A DNA stretch of 64,000 bases from Vibrio cyclitrophicus (GCA_023206055.1 CP065367.1:1674001-1738000); one strand, 5' to 3'. Numbered from the stretch's first letter, positions 18,082-28,328 are shown. The notes: generated by a model from the letters alone, not told the origin. Program-made: numbers and translations.

Positions 18082-18822
18082 TTACTGGTTAAAATTTTCG
18101 GTGAACTCTACAATTCTAGCGGCATTGACACCTTTGTCACTGCGACCGATTCGAGACACACTACGAATATCGATACGGCTTTTGTTGTTTATTGGGGTAA
18201 CTTTAACGACTACATCGTCCATAAAACCAAAGAAAGTTGTTTGAGCCGTTGCTTCAAAGTGTAATGTCTCTGGATTTCCTGCAACCACTTCCCATCCATT
18301 ATTTTTCGCTATATTCAGTGCTTTTGTGTACGCATCTGCAGAAGAAAGATTCGACTGAATAGGTTTAATGTATGGGTACAATTTTTTCTGTATTGCAGCG
18401 ACCTCCTCTCCTGAATAAATCAGAGAGTTTTTGGCACCTGCACGCGTATCGTCTAGCACAAAAAATTCAGGTGGGTTTATAGTGTCGGTAGTAATGTCAT
18501 GAATTGCAGGCCCACGCTTCACCGGTTGAATCATGCCATTGATCATTGGAGCGATGAGGCCCAACCCTATGAATACAGCAACCAGAGACTTGAGCGCACC
18601 AGTGCGATTACGAGTAATCCATTGGTAGATGAGCCCGAGTGTACTTAAAGCGAGTAAAGAGAGGCCTATAGGGTTGAGGTAGTTTCGAATGTAGCCAAAG
18701 CCAACAATAGGGTCCCATAAGCCCATACGAGCCCCAAATATCATCACCGCAACCACTAGCAATGCGGTAAAAGCGATGACTAGTAACAATGTTCCTATAC
18801 GAGATGTACGGTTGTTCGTCAT
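18082..18822 (-). CDS. DUF1499 membrane protein
   Basis: 246 residues. Three hydrophobic segments in the first half (about 10-30, 48-65 and 80-98) are followed by a soluble DUF1499 domain. The typical core is visible: NGWEVVAGNPETLHFEATA, TTFFGFMDDVVVKVTP and SRIDIRSVSRIGRSDKGVNAARI. The biochemical role of DUF1499 is not known to me. The gene lies just downstream of the RND pump operon, 92 bases after its stop and in the same direction, and may be read through from it. Confidence 0.85.
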   Translation of the reverse strand: MTNNRTSRIGTLLLVIAFTALLVVAVMIFGARMGLWDPIVGFGYIRNYLNPIGLSLLALSTLGLIYQWITRNRTGALKSLVAVFIGLGLIAPMINGMIQPVKRGPAIHDITTDTINPPEFFVLDDTRAGAKNSLIYSGEEVAAIQKKLYPYIKPIQSNLSSADAYTKALNIAKNNGWEVVAGNPETLHFEATAQTTFFGFMDDVVVKVTPINNKSRIDIRSVSRIGRSDKGVNAARIVEFTENFNQ

Positions 18823-18914
18823 TTTCTATCCTTTGAAAGTTTTCAGCGAGTAATGATGAGCCATTCCTAGGCTCACCATTCCTTCATTTTGTTAGTACTT
18901 CGTTTTGCGATTAC

Positions 18915-21900
18915 TCAGTTTGGTTGTTCGTCGTTGTTTGCTATTTCTGCTTTGTCATCTGACTTGAACAGTTTGCAGATCAACACAAAAAATAGCGGAG
19001 CGAAGTAAATCACTAACAACGTCGCTCCCATCATGCCGCCTAAAACCGACGTACCAATCGCATTACGTGCATTAGCACCTGCACCCGTACTCAGCACTAA
19101 AGGTAATACACCGAGCCCAAACGCCAGTGATGTCATGATAATCGGGCGTAAACGCATCTCACACGCTTGTACCGTTGCATCAATAATGTTGACGCCTTTT
19201 TCATAAAGCTCTTTGGCGAACTCAACAATCAAAATGGCGTTCTTGGCGGTTAAACCTATGGTAGTTAGCACGCCTACTTGGAAGTAAACATCGTTCTCTA
19301 GCCCTCGCAACATGATTGCAGCCAGTGCGCCGAGTATCCCTAATGGAACCACCAGAATAATCGCAATTGGAATACTCCAGCTTTCATACAAAGCGGCTAA
19401 GCAGAGGAAGACCATCAAGATAGAGATCGCATACAAAATTGGCGCTTGGTTGCCAGCTTCAATCTCTTGATAGGACATTCCCGTCCAGCTCACCTGTACA
19501 TCGTTTGAAATCTCTGCGGCCAATCTATCGATTTCAGCCATTGCTTCGCCAGTACTGTAGCCAGAGGCGGCTTCACCGACGATTTCCACTGCAGGATTAC
19601 CGTTATAACGTTGTAATTGTGGAGAGCCTTGGCCCCAGTGATAAGTGCTGAAAGCTGAGATAGGCACCATCTCACCGTTGTTGTTACGCACAAACCATAA
19701 GTTCAGGTCTTCTGGTGTCATGCGATATTCTGCATCAGCTTGAATGTAAACCTTCTTTGAGCGGCCACGGTCGATAAAGTCATTCACGTATGACGATGCC
19801 CAAGCAATCGACAGTGATTGGTTGATGTCATCGATTTCTAAACCGAGCACTTTGGCTTTCTCATAGTCGACATCAAGGAACAGTTGCGCAGTATCCTCTA
19901 GGCCATTTGGACGTGTACTTTGCAATAATGGACTTTGTGCCGCTGCACCAAGTAGTTGGTTTCTTATTTCAATCAGCTTGTCATGACCGACTGCACCGAC
20001 GTCTTCTAGGTAGAAGTTAAAGCCAGTTGAAGTACCAAGCTCTCGGATCGCTGGGCTACTAAAAGCAAAGATCTGTGCATGTTTGTAGTTTGAAAACTCG
20101 CCCATAACACGGCCGATAATGGAATCCACATCAGTTCCTGGTTCAGTCCTTTCTGACCAATCCTTCATGCCGATGAACGCCATCGCTGCGTTTTGTCCAG
20201 AGCCTGAAAAGTTGAATCCAGACACGGTAAACACGTGGTCGACAGTGTGTGACTCGTTCTCTTCAAAATAATCTTTGATATCCAACATCACTTCTTGTGT
20301 CTTTTGTAATGTGGTCCCCGTTGGTGTGGTAACCATCACCATGAAGTCACCTTGGTCTTCATTTGGTAAAAATGAACTTGGCAGCGCGTTGTATAGGTAA
20401 GCCGTGCCGGCAAAAAGCATTAGGTAAACAAAAACGAAGCGTAGTGGTCGCTGTAAAGCGTGTTTAACTGAACCTCGGTATTGGCTGGATAGCTTGTCGA
20501 ACCCTCGGTTAAACAGTGCAAAAAACTTATTGCTCGACGCTTTATCGACAGGCTTTAGAAGCGTTGCACACAATACAGGAGTAAGAATCAATGCGACGAC
20601 AACGGATAGCACCATTGCCGAAACAATCGTCAAAGAGAACTGTTGGTAGATAACGCCCGTTGACCCTGACATGAAGGCCATAGGAATAAATACAACCGAC
20701 AACACCATCGTAATACCGATTAGGGCACTGGTAATTTGTCCCATAGATTTTTTGGTTGCTTCAAGAGGAGATAGATTCTCTTCATCCATCAACCGCTCAA
20801 CGTTTTCCACGACTACGATGGCATCATCAACCAGCAAACCGATCGCTAACACCAAACCAAACATGGTGAGTGTATTGATTGAGAAACCCAGCATGGCCAT
20901 GACACCAAAGGTACCAAGTAGTACGACTGGCACAGCAATGGTTGGGATTAAGGTTGCTCGTAAGTTCTGCAAAAACAGCAACATCACGATAAATACAAGC
21001 CCAACTGCTTCAAACAGCGTTTTGACCACTTCAGTGATAGAAAGGCGAATGAATAAGTTGTTATCGGTTGTTTTAACCAATACTAGTCCGTCTGGAAAAC
21101 CTTTTGAAAGTTGTTCCAGTTTTGCATCAACCGCGTTTTGTGTGTCTAACGAGTTCGCGCCGGTGGCGAGGGTGATCGCAATACCTGAAGAGTCCTTACC
21201 CATGTAGGCAGGAATGGATGAAGATTCTTCACTGGCTAACTCGACACGTGCAACGTCTTTGAGCTTAATTTGAGAGCCGTCACTGTCGACTTTAATTAAG
21301 ATTTCCTCAAATTCTTCAACGCTGGTTAATAGGCTTTGCGCTGTGATACTGGCATTAATTAACTGAGAATCAACGGCTGGCGTTCCGCCTAGTTGTCCAA
21401 CGGTAACTTGGCTGTTTTGAACCGATACTGCATTAGAAACGTCAACAGGTGTGAGACTGTAGCTGTTCAATTTTGCAGGATCTAACCAGATGCGCATCGC
21501 ATAAGATGGACCGAAAATAGTCACTTCACCTACGCCGTTCACACGGCTTAAGATGTCCTTAATGTTTGAGTTTGCATAATCTTGAATATCACCCGCACTC
21601 ATGCTGCCATCAGGCGAATACAGGTTGGTGACCGACATAAAACCCGACGTACTCTTGGTCACAGACGTGCCTTGGTTTTGTACTGCTGTCGGCAGGCGAT
21701 TGCTCACTTGCTGTAAGCTGTTCTGCACCTGTACCTGAGCGATATCGGGGTCAGTTTCTGCACTAAACGTTAAGGTAACGCTCGCACTACCAGAAGAGTC
21801 ACTTTTCGATGCCATGTAAAGGAGGTTATCTAACCCTGTCATGCCTTGCTCGATGACCTGAGTGACGCTGTCTTCAATCGTTTTCGCTGAAGCGCCAGGG

Positions 21901-22052
21901 TATGACGTTGAAATAGTCACTGCTGGTGGTGCAATTGTTGGGTATTGCGCGACAGGCAAAGAGACGATCGCCGCAATGCCGGAAAGCATAATGACAATGG
22001 AAATCACCCAAGCAAAAATCGGTCTGTTAATAAAAAAGTTCGATAAAGACAT
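18915..22052 (-). CDS. RND multidrug efflux transporter, HAE1 (AcrB-like) inner-membrane subunit
   Basis: 1045 residues, full length for AcrB-type pumps. The N-terminus SNFFINRPIFAWVISIVIML is standard. TM4 carries the proton-relay Asp pair in GLLVDDAIVVVENVERL, and TM10 carries the partner Lys in GLTAKNAILIVEFAKELYEKG. The two large periplasmic loops (about 30-340 and 560-870) are complete. It exports drugs, detergents or bile salts as a trimer with the adaptor encoded just upstream and a TolC-type channel not in this window. Its ribosome binding site GAGGAG lies inside the end of the adaptor gene, giving translational coupling. Confidence 0.95.
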   Translation of the reverse strand: MSLSNFFINRPIFAWVISIVIMLSGIAAIVSLPVAQYPTIAPPAVTISTSYPGASAKTIEDSVTQVIEQGMTGLDNLLYMASKSDSSGSASVTLTFSAETDPDIAQVQVQNSLQQVSNRLPTAVQNQGTSVTKSTSGFMSVTNLYSPDGSMSAGDIQDYANSNIKDILSRVNGVGEVTIFGPSYAMRIWLDPAKLNSYSLTPVDVSNAVSVQNSQVTVGQLGGTPAVDSQLINASITAQSLLTSVEEFEEILIKVDSDGSQIKLKDVARVELASEESSSIPAYMGKDSSGIAITLATGANSLDTQNAVDAKLEQLSKGFPDGLVLVKTTDNNLFIRLSITEVVKTLFEAVGLVFIVMLLFLQNLRATLIPTIAVPVVLLGTFGVMAMLGFSINTLTMFGLVLAIGLLVDDAIVVVENVERLMDEENLSPLEATKKSMGQITSALIGITMVLSVVFIPMAFMSGSTGVIYQQFSLTIVSAMVLSVVVALILTPVLCATLLKPVDKASSNKFFALFNRGFDKLSSQYRGSVKHALQRPLRFVFVYLMLFAGTAYLYNALPSSFLPNEDQGDFMVMVTTPTGTTLQKTQEVMLDIKDYFEENESHTVDHVFTVSGFNFSGSGQNAAMAFIGMKDWSERTEPGTDVDSIIGRVMGEFSNYKHAQIFAFSSPAIRELGTSTGFNFYLEDVGAVGHDKLIEIRNQLLGAAAQSPLLQSTRPNGLEDTAQLFLDVDYEKAKVLGLEIDDINQSLSIAWASSYVNDFIDRGRSKKVYIQADAEYRMTPEDLNLWFVRNNNGEMVPISAFSTYHWGQGSPQLQRYNGNPAVEIVGEAASGYSTGEAMAEIDRLAAEISNDVQVSWTGMSYQEIEAGNQAPILYAISILMVFLCLAALYESWSIPIAIILVVPLGILGALAAIMLRGLENDVYFQVGVLTTIGLTAKNAILIVEFAKELYEKGVNIIDATVQACEMRLRPIIMTSLAFGLGVLPLVLSTGAGANARNAIGTSVLGGMMGATLLVIYFAPLFFVLICKLFKSDDKAEIANNDEQPN

Positions 22053-22055
22053 GGT

Positions 22056-23219
22056 TTACTCCTCGCTTGCCAAAGCAGGAACGGCACTGTCTGTTCTGCT
22101 ATCGACAACAACCGCAACATCATTTTTCATGTTAATGATATTGGTGATCACGACTTGTTCACCGCTAGAAAGTCCCTCTTTAACAACCCAACCGTTGCCC
22201 ACTTCATTACCGAGAATCACTGGTTTTTTTATGGTCTTGTTGTCTTGGTTAACGACAAAAACTGAAGGCTCACCAGACTGGCTTCTTACCACTGCAGATT
22301 GAGGAACAACAAGGTAGCCTCGTGCTTCTGGCATTGAAATATGGGCGCGTACGTACATACCGGCGAGTAAAGTATTGTCAGGGTTCGGAATGATGGCACG
22401 TAGCGTTACGGTGCCGGTTGAGTCTGAAACAAGATTATCGGCAAACTCTAAATGACCGGCTACTTCATATGCACTGCCGTCTTCTAACGTGATCGTGACT
22501 GGGATTTCTGCATTTTTGTCCGTAAACGTCGCAAACTCTTTTCTGATTTTTGTAATCGCTAACGAAGATTGCTGCATATCCACGTAAACGTTCGTGGTTT
22601 GCACAATAGTCGTTAAATAAGAAGACTGCTCAGAGGTCAACAAAGAACCTTCGGATACTAAAGAAAGACCGGCCTGACCTGAGATAGGGGCTTTTATCTT
22701 GGTGTATGAAAGTTCAATATTGGCATAATCCAATTCCGCTTGGCTGATCGCGACTTCAGCTTGGGCTTCTTTGTAAAGCGCATCTGCATCATCAAAATCT
22801 TGCTGACTGGTCAGTTTTTTCCTTAATAGTTCTTTATAACGAAGTGCCGTTTTTCGAGCGGTATCTTCGCTCGTTAATGCTTTTGCCAATTGAGCTTGTG
22901 CACTATTGACGTTGGATTGATAAGTGGTTGGGTCAATTTCATAAAGTACATCATTGGCTTCTACGTGAGAGCCCTCTTTGTATAGACGGCTTTTGAGAAT
23001 CCCCGTTACTTGGGGTCTCACTTCTGCTTGCTTGAACGCGGCAATTCGCCCTGGCAACTCGGTCGTTAAACGCAGTGTTGTTGGGGTTAAGTCTAAAACG
23101 TCGACATGAATAGGACCTGGGGCTGGTCGTTGTTCCATAGCTTGTTCGCCACAGCCCAATAATAGAGAGCTAGAGAGAAGTAAGCCCAAAGGCAATCTTA
23201 ACGCGCGGGGTAGAGACAT
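22056..23219 (-). CDS. RND efflux periplasmic adaptor (MFP) lipoprotein
   Basis: 387 residues. Lipoprotein signal with LLLGC lipobox (LLLSSSLLLGCGEQ). The order of parts fits AcrA: barrel-sandwich strand (AAFKQAEVRPQVTGILKSRL), alpha-hairpin (about 95-165), second lipoyl half (IELSYTKIKAPISGQAGLSL), beta-barrel, and membrane-proximal domain (LVVPQSAVVRSQSGEPSVFVV). Bridges the inner-membrane pump and the outer-membrane channel. First gene of a two-gene operon, with 3 bases between its stop and the pump ATG. Confidence 0.94.
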   Translation of the reverse strand: MSLPRALRLPLGLLLSSSLLLGCGEQAMEQRPAPGPIHVDVLDLTPTTLRLTTELPGRIAAFKQAEVRPQVTGILKSRLYKEGSHVEANDVLYEIDPTTYQSNVNSAQAQLAKALTSEDTARKTALRYKELLRKKLTSQQDFDDADALYKEAQAEVAISQAELDYANIELSYTKIKAPISGQAGLSLVSEGSLLTSEQSSYLTTIVQTTNVYVDMQQSSLAITKIRKEFATFTDKNAEIPVTITLEDGSAYEVAGHLEFADNLVSDSTGTVTLRAIIPNPDNTLLAGMYVRAHISMPEARGYLVVPQSAVVRSQSGEPSVFVVNQDNKTIKKPVILGNEVGNGWVVKEGLSSGEQVVITNIINMKNDVAVVVDSRTDSAVPALASEE

Positions 23220-23550
23220 AATTAAACCTTATCCTAGAAGCAGAATTGCAAACATAGAAAAAGGATAGCAGTTACATGGTTAAGGCGGGGTTAAGGCTTA
23301 GGGGTTATACGAGTCTTTTGAGGTAGTTGAAAATAACTTGATGCAGATTGCATTAATGAACTTAGAAACGCTTAGTTATACGTCTCTTTGTTGTTCGTTA
23401 TTTCTCTATCACCACACATTTGCCACATAATTTAATATTATTTAACAAAACGTATTTATTATCAGCGGTTTACATAATATTGATGTCTCAAAATTCCCTC
23501 ACATTTTTTCGTTATCCTAGGAGCAATGAAAAAATTGGGAAAACCTTCGC
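23220..23550. other. Divergent promoter region between RND pump and MacAB operon
   Basis: 331 bases, strongly AT-rich between about 23400 and 23510, with no reading frame. It must hold the promoters of both efflux units. I cannot name a regulator site with confidence. Confidence 0.6.
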
Positions 23551-24792
23551 ATGAAAAACATAAAACAGTTAGTGACTATCATTTTACTTGTTATCGCTAT
23601 CGGTGCTGTCGCCGCTTATTTTTATATGAAGAACGATACCTCAACCGTCACTTATTCTACGGAGCCTGTTCGCATCGGTAACATCGAAGATGTGGTCCTC
23701 ACTAACGGTGTGCTATATCCCTACAAAATGGTGAATGTGGGCGCGCAAGTCTCAGGCAAGTTAGAGTCGATAGCCGTGACGGTCGGTGACACACTTAAAG
23801 CCGGCGATGTCATTGCTCAGATTGATAACCTTTCACAAGAAAATGCATTGAAAGAATCCCACGCTTCACTCACTAACATTAATGCGCAATACCGAGCGAA
23901 AGAAGCGCAGATTTATCAGTCACAGCTTGCCTTTGAACGACAAAAAGCGATGTTGTTAAAAAATGCCAGCTCGCAATCCATGTACGATGCTGCAGAGGCC
24001 GAACTTCTTGTTTATGAAGCCGAACTCGACCAACTGGTTGCAGAAAAAGAGAAAGCACTGATCAGTGTCGATGATGCTCAACTGGATTTAAGCTATACAA
24101 AGATCGAATCACCGATTGATGGCACGGTTGTTTATGTCTCTGTTGAAGAGGGGCAAACCGTTAATACAAATCAATCGACACCTTCCATTGTTGAAGTCGC
24201 TCAACTTGATGTAATGACCGTAAAGGCACAAGTGTCTGAAGCCGATATCATTCACATTGCGACGGGGCAAAAAGTGTACTTTTCGATTTTAGGCGCGCCA
24301 CAACACAATTTTCATGGTGAACTGAAATCAATTGAGCCTGGCCCAACCCTTTTGACTGGCGACGATAGTGAGCTAAACATTGGCGACAACGATGCCATTT
24401 ACTACAACGCGGTATTTGATGTCGACAATACGGAAGGGTTGCTTCGCTTTGGCATGACAGCGCAAGTGTCAATCGTGTTAGATGCAGCTCAAGAGGCGCT
24501 GTTAGTTCCGTCCCAAGTCCTTACTAAAAAGATCCAAGGCAAGAATCGTTATCGTGTCCCTGTTTTAGTTGACGGCGCATTAGAGATGCGAAATGTTGAG
24601 ATTGGCATCAATAATAAAGTGTATGCACAAGTTCTGAATGGACTAGAGCTAGGAGACCGAGTTGTTATTGGTCAAGCGAACGCCAAATCGTCATCAGGTT
24701 TTGATATGTCATCGACATTAGGGCCTGAGAAAGGTGGTCGTGGTAATGGAGGTCCTGGAGGCCGCGGTCAAGGTAACGGCGGGAGACCTTAG
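23551..24792 (+). CDS. macA: MacA-like periplasmic adaptor of an ABC efflux pump
   Basis: 413 residues. N-terminal membrane anchor (LVTIILLVIAIGAVAAYFY). The barrel-sandwich halves VNVGAQVSGKLESIAVTVGD and LSYTKIESPIDGTVVYVSVE flank an alpha-hairpin (about 90-165). A C-terminal Gly/Arg-rich tail (about 390-413) is unusual but low in complexity rather than a domain. MacA stimulates MacB ATPase and links it to a TolC-type channel; MacAB exports macrolides, lipopeptides and haem-related molecules. macB begins two bases after its stop. Confidence 0.92.
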   Translation: MKNIKQLVTIILLVIAIGAVAAYFYMKNDTSTVTYSTEPVRIGNIEDVVLTNGVLYPYKMVNVGAQVSGKLESIAVTVGDTLKAGDVIAQIDNLSQENALKESHASLTNINAQYRAKEAQIYQSQLAFERQKAMLLKNASSQSMYDAAEAELLVYEAELDQLVAEKEKALISVDDAQLDLSYTKIESPIDGTVVYVSVEEGQTVNTNQSTPSIVEVAQLDVMTVKAQVSEADIIHIATGQKVYFSILGAPQHNFHGELKSIEPGPTLLTGDDSELNIGDNDAIYYNAVFDVDNTEGLLRFGMTAQVSIVLDAAQEALLVPSQVLTKKIQGKNRYRVPVLVDGALEMRNVEIGINNKVYAQVLNGLELGDRVVIGQANAKSSSGFDMSSTLGPEKGGRGNGGPGGRGQGNGGRP

Positions 24793-24794
24793 TT

Positions 24795-26861
24795 ATGAGT
24801 GACGTTCTATTAGAAATCTCAGGACTCAGTCGTCGTTTTCCTGCAGGTGATGATCAGTTAACGGTATTGAACAACGTTAACCTAACCATACGTCGCGGTG
24901 AAATGATCGCGATAATGGGTGCATCTGGTTCGGGTAAATCGACTTTAATGAATATTTTAGGTTGCTTAGATACTCCTAGCGAAGGAACTTATCTTGTTAA
25001 TGGTCGAGATACATCGGTAATGAACCCTGACCAGTTAGCAGAGTTACGACGTGACTATTTTGGTTTTATATTTCAACGTTATCATTTGTTAGATGATCTC
25101 ACTGCTATCGGTAATGTCGAGATCCCTGCGCTTTACTCGGCCGAAAATAAAGCGTCCCGCCAAGCACGAGCTGAGCAGCTGTTAAAAAGGTTGGGGCTAG
25201 CGGAGCGAATGGATCATAAGCCAAGTCAACTGAGTGGTGGGCAACAACAACGAGTCAGTGTCGCGCGCGCTTTGATCAATGGCGGTACGGTGATCTTGGC
25301 CGATGAACCAACCGGTGCGTTGGATAGCCATAGCGGTAAAGAGATGATGGACTTGCTTCGCGAGTTGCATCAACAAGGGCATACTATTGTTCTGGTTACT
25401 CATGACCCTAAGATCGCCGCCTCTGCGGAACGCGTAATCGAGATCTCTGATGGAGAAATCGTGAGTGATATAACGAGCGATGCCAGTAACGATAGCGCCT
25501 CAACTGAATATTCAGCGACAGTTCATTCGGCAGTAGCTAGTTCGGCAGTGGTTAGTTCGACGGTAGCTAGTTCGACAGTAGCTAGCTCGGTAACGGATGA
25601 TTCGTCGACAAGAATCGAAGAGAAACAAAGTGTCAATAAACCTATATCAAAGCCATTTTCTGCACAGTGGTTCAGCGTTGTTGAAGCGTTCAAAATGTCG
25701 CTATCCGCAATGGGAAGCCATCGACTAAGAACGTTTCTGACGATGCTGGGGATCATCATCGGTATTGCGTCTGTGGTGTCCGTTGTAGCGATTGGTAATG
25801 GTTCTCAAGCTCAGGTGTTGTCACGAATGGCTTCAATGGGCACCAATACTATTGAAATCAAACCAGGTTCTGGGCTGGGCGACCGACGTGCTGGGCGAGT
25901 GAGAACCTTGACAGCAAATGATGCAAACGCTTTAACGAATCTCTCCTTTGTTGATAGTGTGACACCGACTGTGCGTGTGAATGTGGCGGTGCGCTATGGT
26001 AATGAGGCGGTGACAGCAGAAGTGCAAGGTGTGGGTCCTGACTACTTTCGCGTTCGAGGTTTTGAAGTCGCACAAGGGCAGCTATTTGATGACGGAAGTA
26101 TCGATGCACTAGAGCAAGTGGCGGTTATTGATAACAATACCTTAAATGACCTTTTCCCTGATGGCGAAGCACTTGGCAAAGTCATCTTTTTAGGTCGCTT
26201 GCCAGTACGTATTATCGCGGTTACCGAAGCAAGAGAAATGGCGTTTGGTAATAGTGATGCTCTGAATGTTTGGCTACCTTATAGCACGGTAAATTCTCGT
26301 ATTTATAGCCAAAATTACGTTAATGATATTACGGTCAGGGTGAGCGATGAAGTATCCAGTACCGCTGCAGAGCAAGCGATCATTAATTTAATTAAAATGC
26401 GCCATGGTGTGGAAGATTTCTTTACCGTGAATACGGATACGGTCAGAGAAAATATCGAACAAACTTCATCAACGATGACCTTACTGATCTCGGCTATTGC
26501 CTTTATTTCATTGGTGGTGGGTGGCATCGGTGTTATGAACATCATGCTGGTGTCGGTAACCGAACGAACGCGAGAAATCGGCATTCGCATGGCAGTTGGA
26601 GCGAGGCAAGCGGATATTCTAAGACAATTTTTAATAGAAGCCGTTTTAGTGTGTTTGTGTGGTGGCGCTTTGGGTATAGGGTTAGCTTACGCTGTGGGCT
26701 TGATTGTCTCATCGACGAGCAGTGGTTTGAGTATGATTTATTCGACCAACTCAATTATTGCGGCCTTTATTTGCTCAACATTGATCGGGGTTCTCTTCGG
26801 TTTCTTACCCGCAAGAAATGCAGCAAGATTAAACCCTGTGGATGCGTTATCCCGAGGATAA
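24795..26861 (+). CDS. macB: MacB-like ABC efflux ATPase/permease
   Basis: 688 residues. N-terminal ATPase: Walker A GASGSGKST, signature LSGGQQQR, Walker B VILADEPTGALD, switch His in VTHDPK. After a low-complexity linker (about 230-285) come TM1 (LGIIIGIASVVSVVAIG), a large periplasmic domain (about 340-560) and three further TM helices ending LPARNAARLNPVDALSRG, the MacB family end. It is longer than E. coli MacB (about 648) mainly because of the linker, which contains a 15-bp tandem repeat. It works as a dimer with MacA. Stop overlaps the region just before the kinase start. Confidence 0.94.
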   Translation: MSDVLLEISGLSRRFPAGDDQLTVLNNVNLTIRRGEMIAIMGASGSGKSTLMNILGCLDTPSEGTYLVNGRDTSVMNPDQLAELRRDYFGFIFQRYHLLDDLTAIGNVEIPALYSAENKASRQARAEQLLKRLGLAERMDHKPSQLSGGQQQRVSVARALINGGTVILADEPTGALDSHSGKEMMDLLRELHQQGHTIVLVTHDPKIAASAERVIEISDGEIVSDITSDASNDSASTEYSATVHSAVASSAVVSSTVASSTVASSVTDDSSTRIEEKQSVNKPISKPFSAQWFSVVEAFKMSLSAMGSHRLRTFLTMLGIIIGIASVVSVVAIGNGSQAQVLSRMASMGTNTIEIKPGSGLGDRRAGRVRTLTANDANALTNLSFVDSVTPTVRVNVAVRYGNEAVTAEVQGVGPDYFRVRGFEVAQGQLFDDGSIDALEQVAVIDNNTLNDLFPDGEALGKVIFLGRLPVRIIAVTEAREMAFGNSDALNVWLPYSTVNSRIYSQNYVNDITVRVSDEVSSTAAEQAIINLIKMRHGVEDFFTVNTDTVRENIEQTSSTMTLLISAIAFISLVVGGIGVMNIMLVSVTERTREIGIRMAVGARQADILRQFLIEAVLVCLCGGALGIGLAYAVGLIVSSTSSGLSMIYSTNSIIAAFICSTLIGVLFGFLPARNAARLNPVDALSRG
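25527..25586 (+). repeat. 15-bp tandem repeat inside macB linker
   Basis: Four imperfect copies of a 15-bp unit (TCGGCAGTAGCTAGT type) encode Ser-(Ala/Thr)-Val-(Ala/Val)-Ser repeats at about residues 245-264, between the ATPase and TM1. The unit length is a multiple of three, so copy-number changes keep the frame. Seen directly. Confidence 0.85.
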
Positions 26862-26871
26862 GGAAAGAACG

Positions 26872-28305
26872 TTGCAGATAGATTATAAATTGAAGCTCAT
26901 CCATAAATTCTTCTTTGCTTTTTGTATCACAAGCTTTGTCGCGGTGTGCATTATGCTCGCTTTGATTATGCAGAACCTGTCGTCGGGTTTTCATGACTTT
27001 ATCAAAGAGGCCGAATCGAGCTATATCAAGCAAGTCAGCCAAAAGTTGGGAGAGTACTATCAAACCAATGGGTCGTGGCAATCGCTAAAAGAAGACGAGA
27101 AGCATTGGCGACGCTTGGTGGGCACTCGAAAAGGACCAGAGGAGCGTGAGTCACTCGCTTTACCGACGGATACGACGGGAATGAGCCAGTTACTGCAAAC
27201 GCAGAGAAGACTCAGTTTATATGATGTCGATAAAACGGTGGTGGTAGGCCGCTCTCGAATTGATGAAAGCGCTTTTACTCACGCCATTGTGTTAGACGGT
27301 GTCGTGGTCGGCTGGCTCAGTTATGTTCCTTCGCGGCTGGCTGAACACAGCCCTGCCAACGCATTTTTGGCTGAGCAATACCAAAGCTATGTTGCGATTA
27401 CGTTGGCCGTTATCGTGCTTGCGTTTATAACAGCTTGGCTTTTTTCTCGTCACTTGGTTGCGCCCATTTTTAAAGTGAATGAAGGTACGACTCAGTTGAT
27501 TCAAGGTAACTTTTCAGCAAGGGTGGAGAGTGCTAGTAACGATGAACTTGGCGTACTCACTGACAATATTAACGTTCTGGCTCAGACACTGGAGAAGAAC
27601 AAAACGGAACGCTCAAAGTGGATGTCAGACGTTGCTCATGAACTGAAAACACCGCTCACAGTGGTTCGAGGGCAACTTAACGCGATCCAAGATGGGATTT
27701 TTAAAGCGGATGAAAAGCGCTTACAGGTGATGATTGATCAAATTGATAGCATGAGCCATTTGGTCGGTGATATCTATCAGCTGTCTATTACTGATATTGG
27801 CGGTTTGTCATACCAAAAATCTTCATTCGACCTTGTTGAGCTTCTCAAAGGTATCTTACTTGGCTTTAAGGTTAAGACCGATGAATTGGGGCTAGGTTTA
27901 GAGTGTGAATCGCTGTATGGGAAAGAGCAGACAGCGTGTTTTGTGGTGGCTGATCGAGAGCGTTTGACGCAGTTGTTTACCAACATATTGGAAAATAGCT
28001 GTCGTTATACCGATGCTCCGGGAAGCATCGCTTTATCCCTTCACAAAGACAAAAATACCGTAGAGGTGGCAATTGAAGACACGTCTCCATCCATACCTGA
28101 GCAAGATTTCACACGGGTATTTGAACGCTTTTATCGAGTAGAACAATCTCGCAGTCGCGAGCATGGTGGCTCTGGTATTGGTTTAGCATTGTGTCACCAA
28201 ATTATCGAAGCGCATCAAGGCATTATTTGTGCTAAAAAATCAGATCTGGGCGGTGTTAAAATGATGATAACCCTACCGATCCATCACCATACTGGATCAC
28301 AATAA
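26872..28305 (+). CDS. BaeS-like sensor histidine kinase
   Basis: 477 residues from a TTG at 26872, which has AAGGAAAG six bases upstream. An in-frame ATG at 26842 inside macB lacks a ribosome binding site and would add ten residues. TM1 (about 12-38), a periplasmic sensor of about 120 residues, TM2 (about 165-185), HAMP, HisKA with phosphoacceptor His in DVAHELKTPL, and a HATPase with N-box NILENSCRYT and G2-box GGSGIGLALC. The D-box is the BaeS-like EDTSPSIPEQ rather than DNGPGI. It probably senses envelope or drug stress and phosphorylates the next gene product; both are cotranscribed with macAB. Confidence 0.9.
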   Translation: MQIDYKLKLIHKFFFAFCITSFVAVCIMLALIMQNLSSGFHDFIKEAESSYIKQVSQKLGEYYQTNGSWQSLKEDEKHWRRLVGTRKGPEERESLALPTDTTGMSQLLQTQRRLSLYDVDKTVVVGRSRIDESAFTHAIVLDGVVVGWLSYVPSRLAEHSPANAFLAEQYQSYVAITLAVIVLAFITAWLFSRHLVAPIFKVNEGTTQLIQGNFSARVESASNDELGVLTDNINVLAQTLEKNKTERSKWMSDVAHELKTPLTVVRGQLNAIQDGIFKADEKRLQVMIDQIDSMSHLVGDIYQLSITDIGGLSYQKSSFDLVELLKGILLGFKVKTDELGLGLECESLYGKEQTACFVVADRERLTQLFTNILENSCRYTDAPGSIALSLHKDKNTVEVAIEDTSPSIPEQDFTRVFERFYRVEQSRSREHGGSGIGLALCHQIIEAHQGIICAKKSDLGGVKMMITLPIHHHTGSQ

Positions 28306-28328
28306 GATTTCGATAGAGGAAAGAGAGA

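Noticed and set aside
20671..21207. 178-codon plus-strand frame inside the RND pump gene
   Set aside because: Antisense shadow of a highly conserved coding region; Thr/Ser/Pro-rich composition is typical of such shadows.
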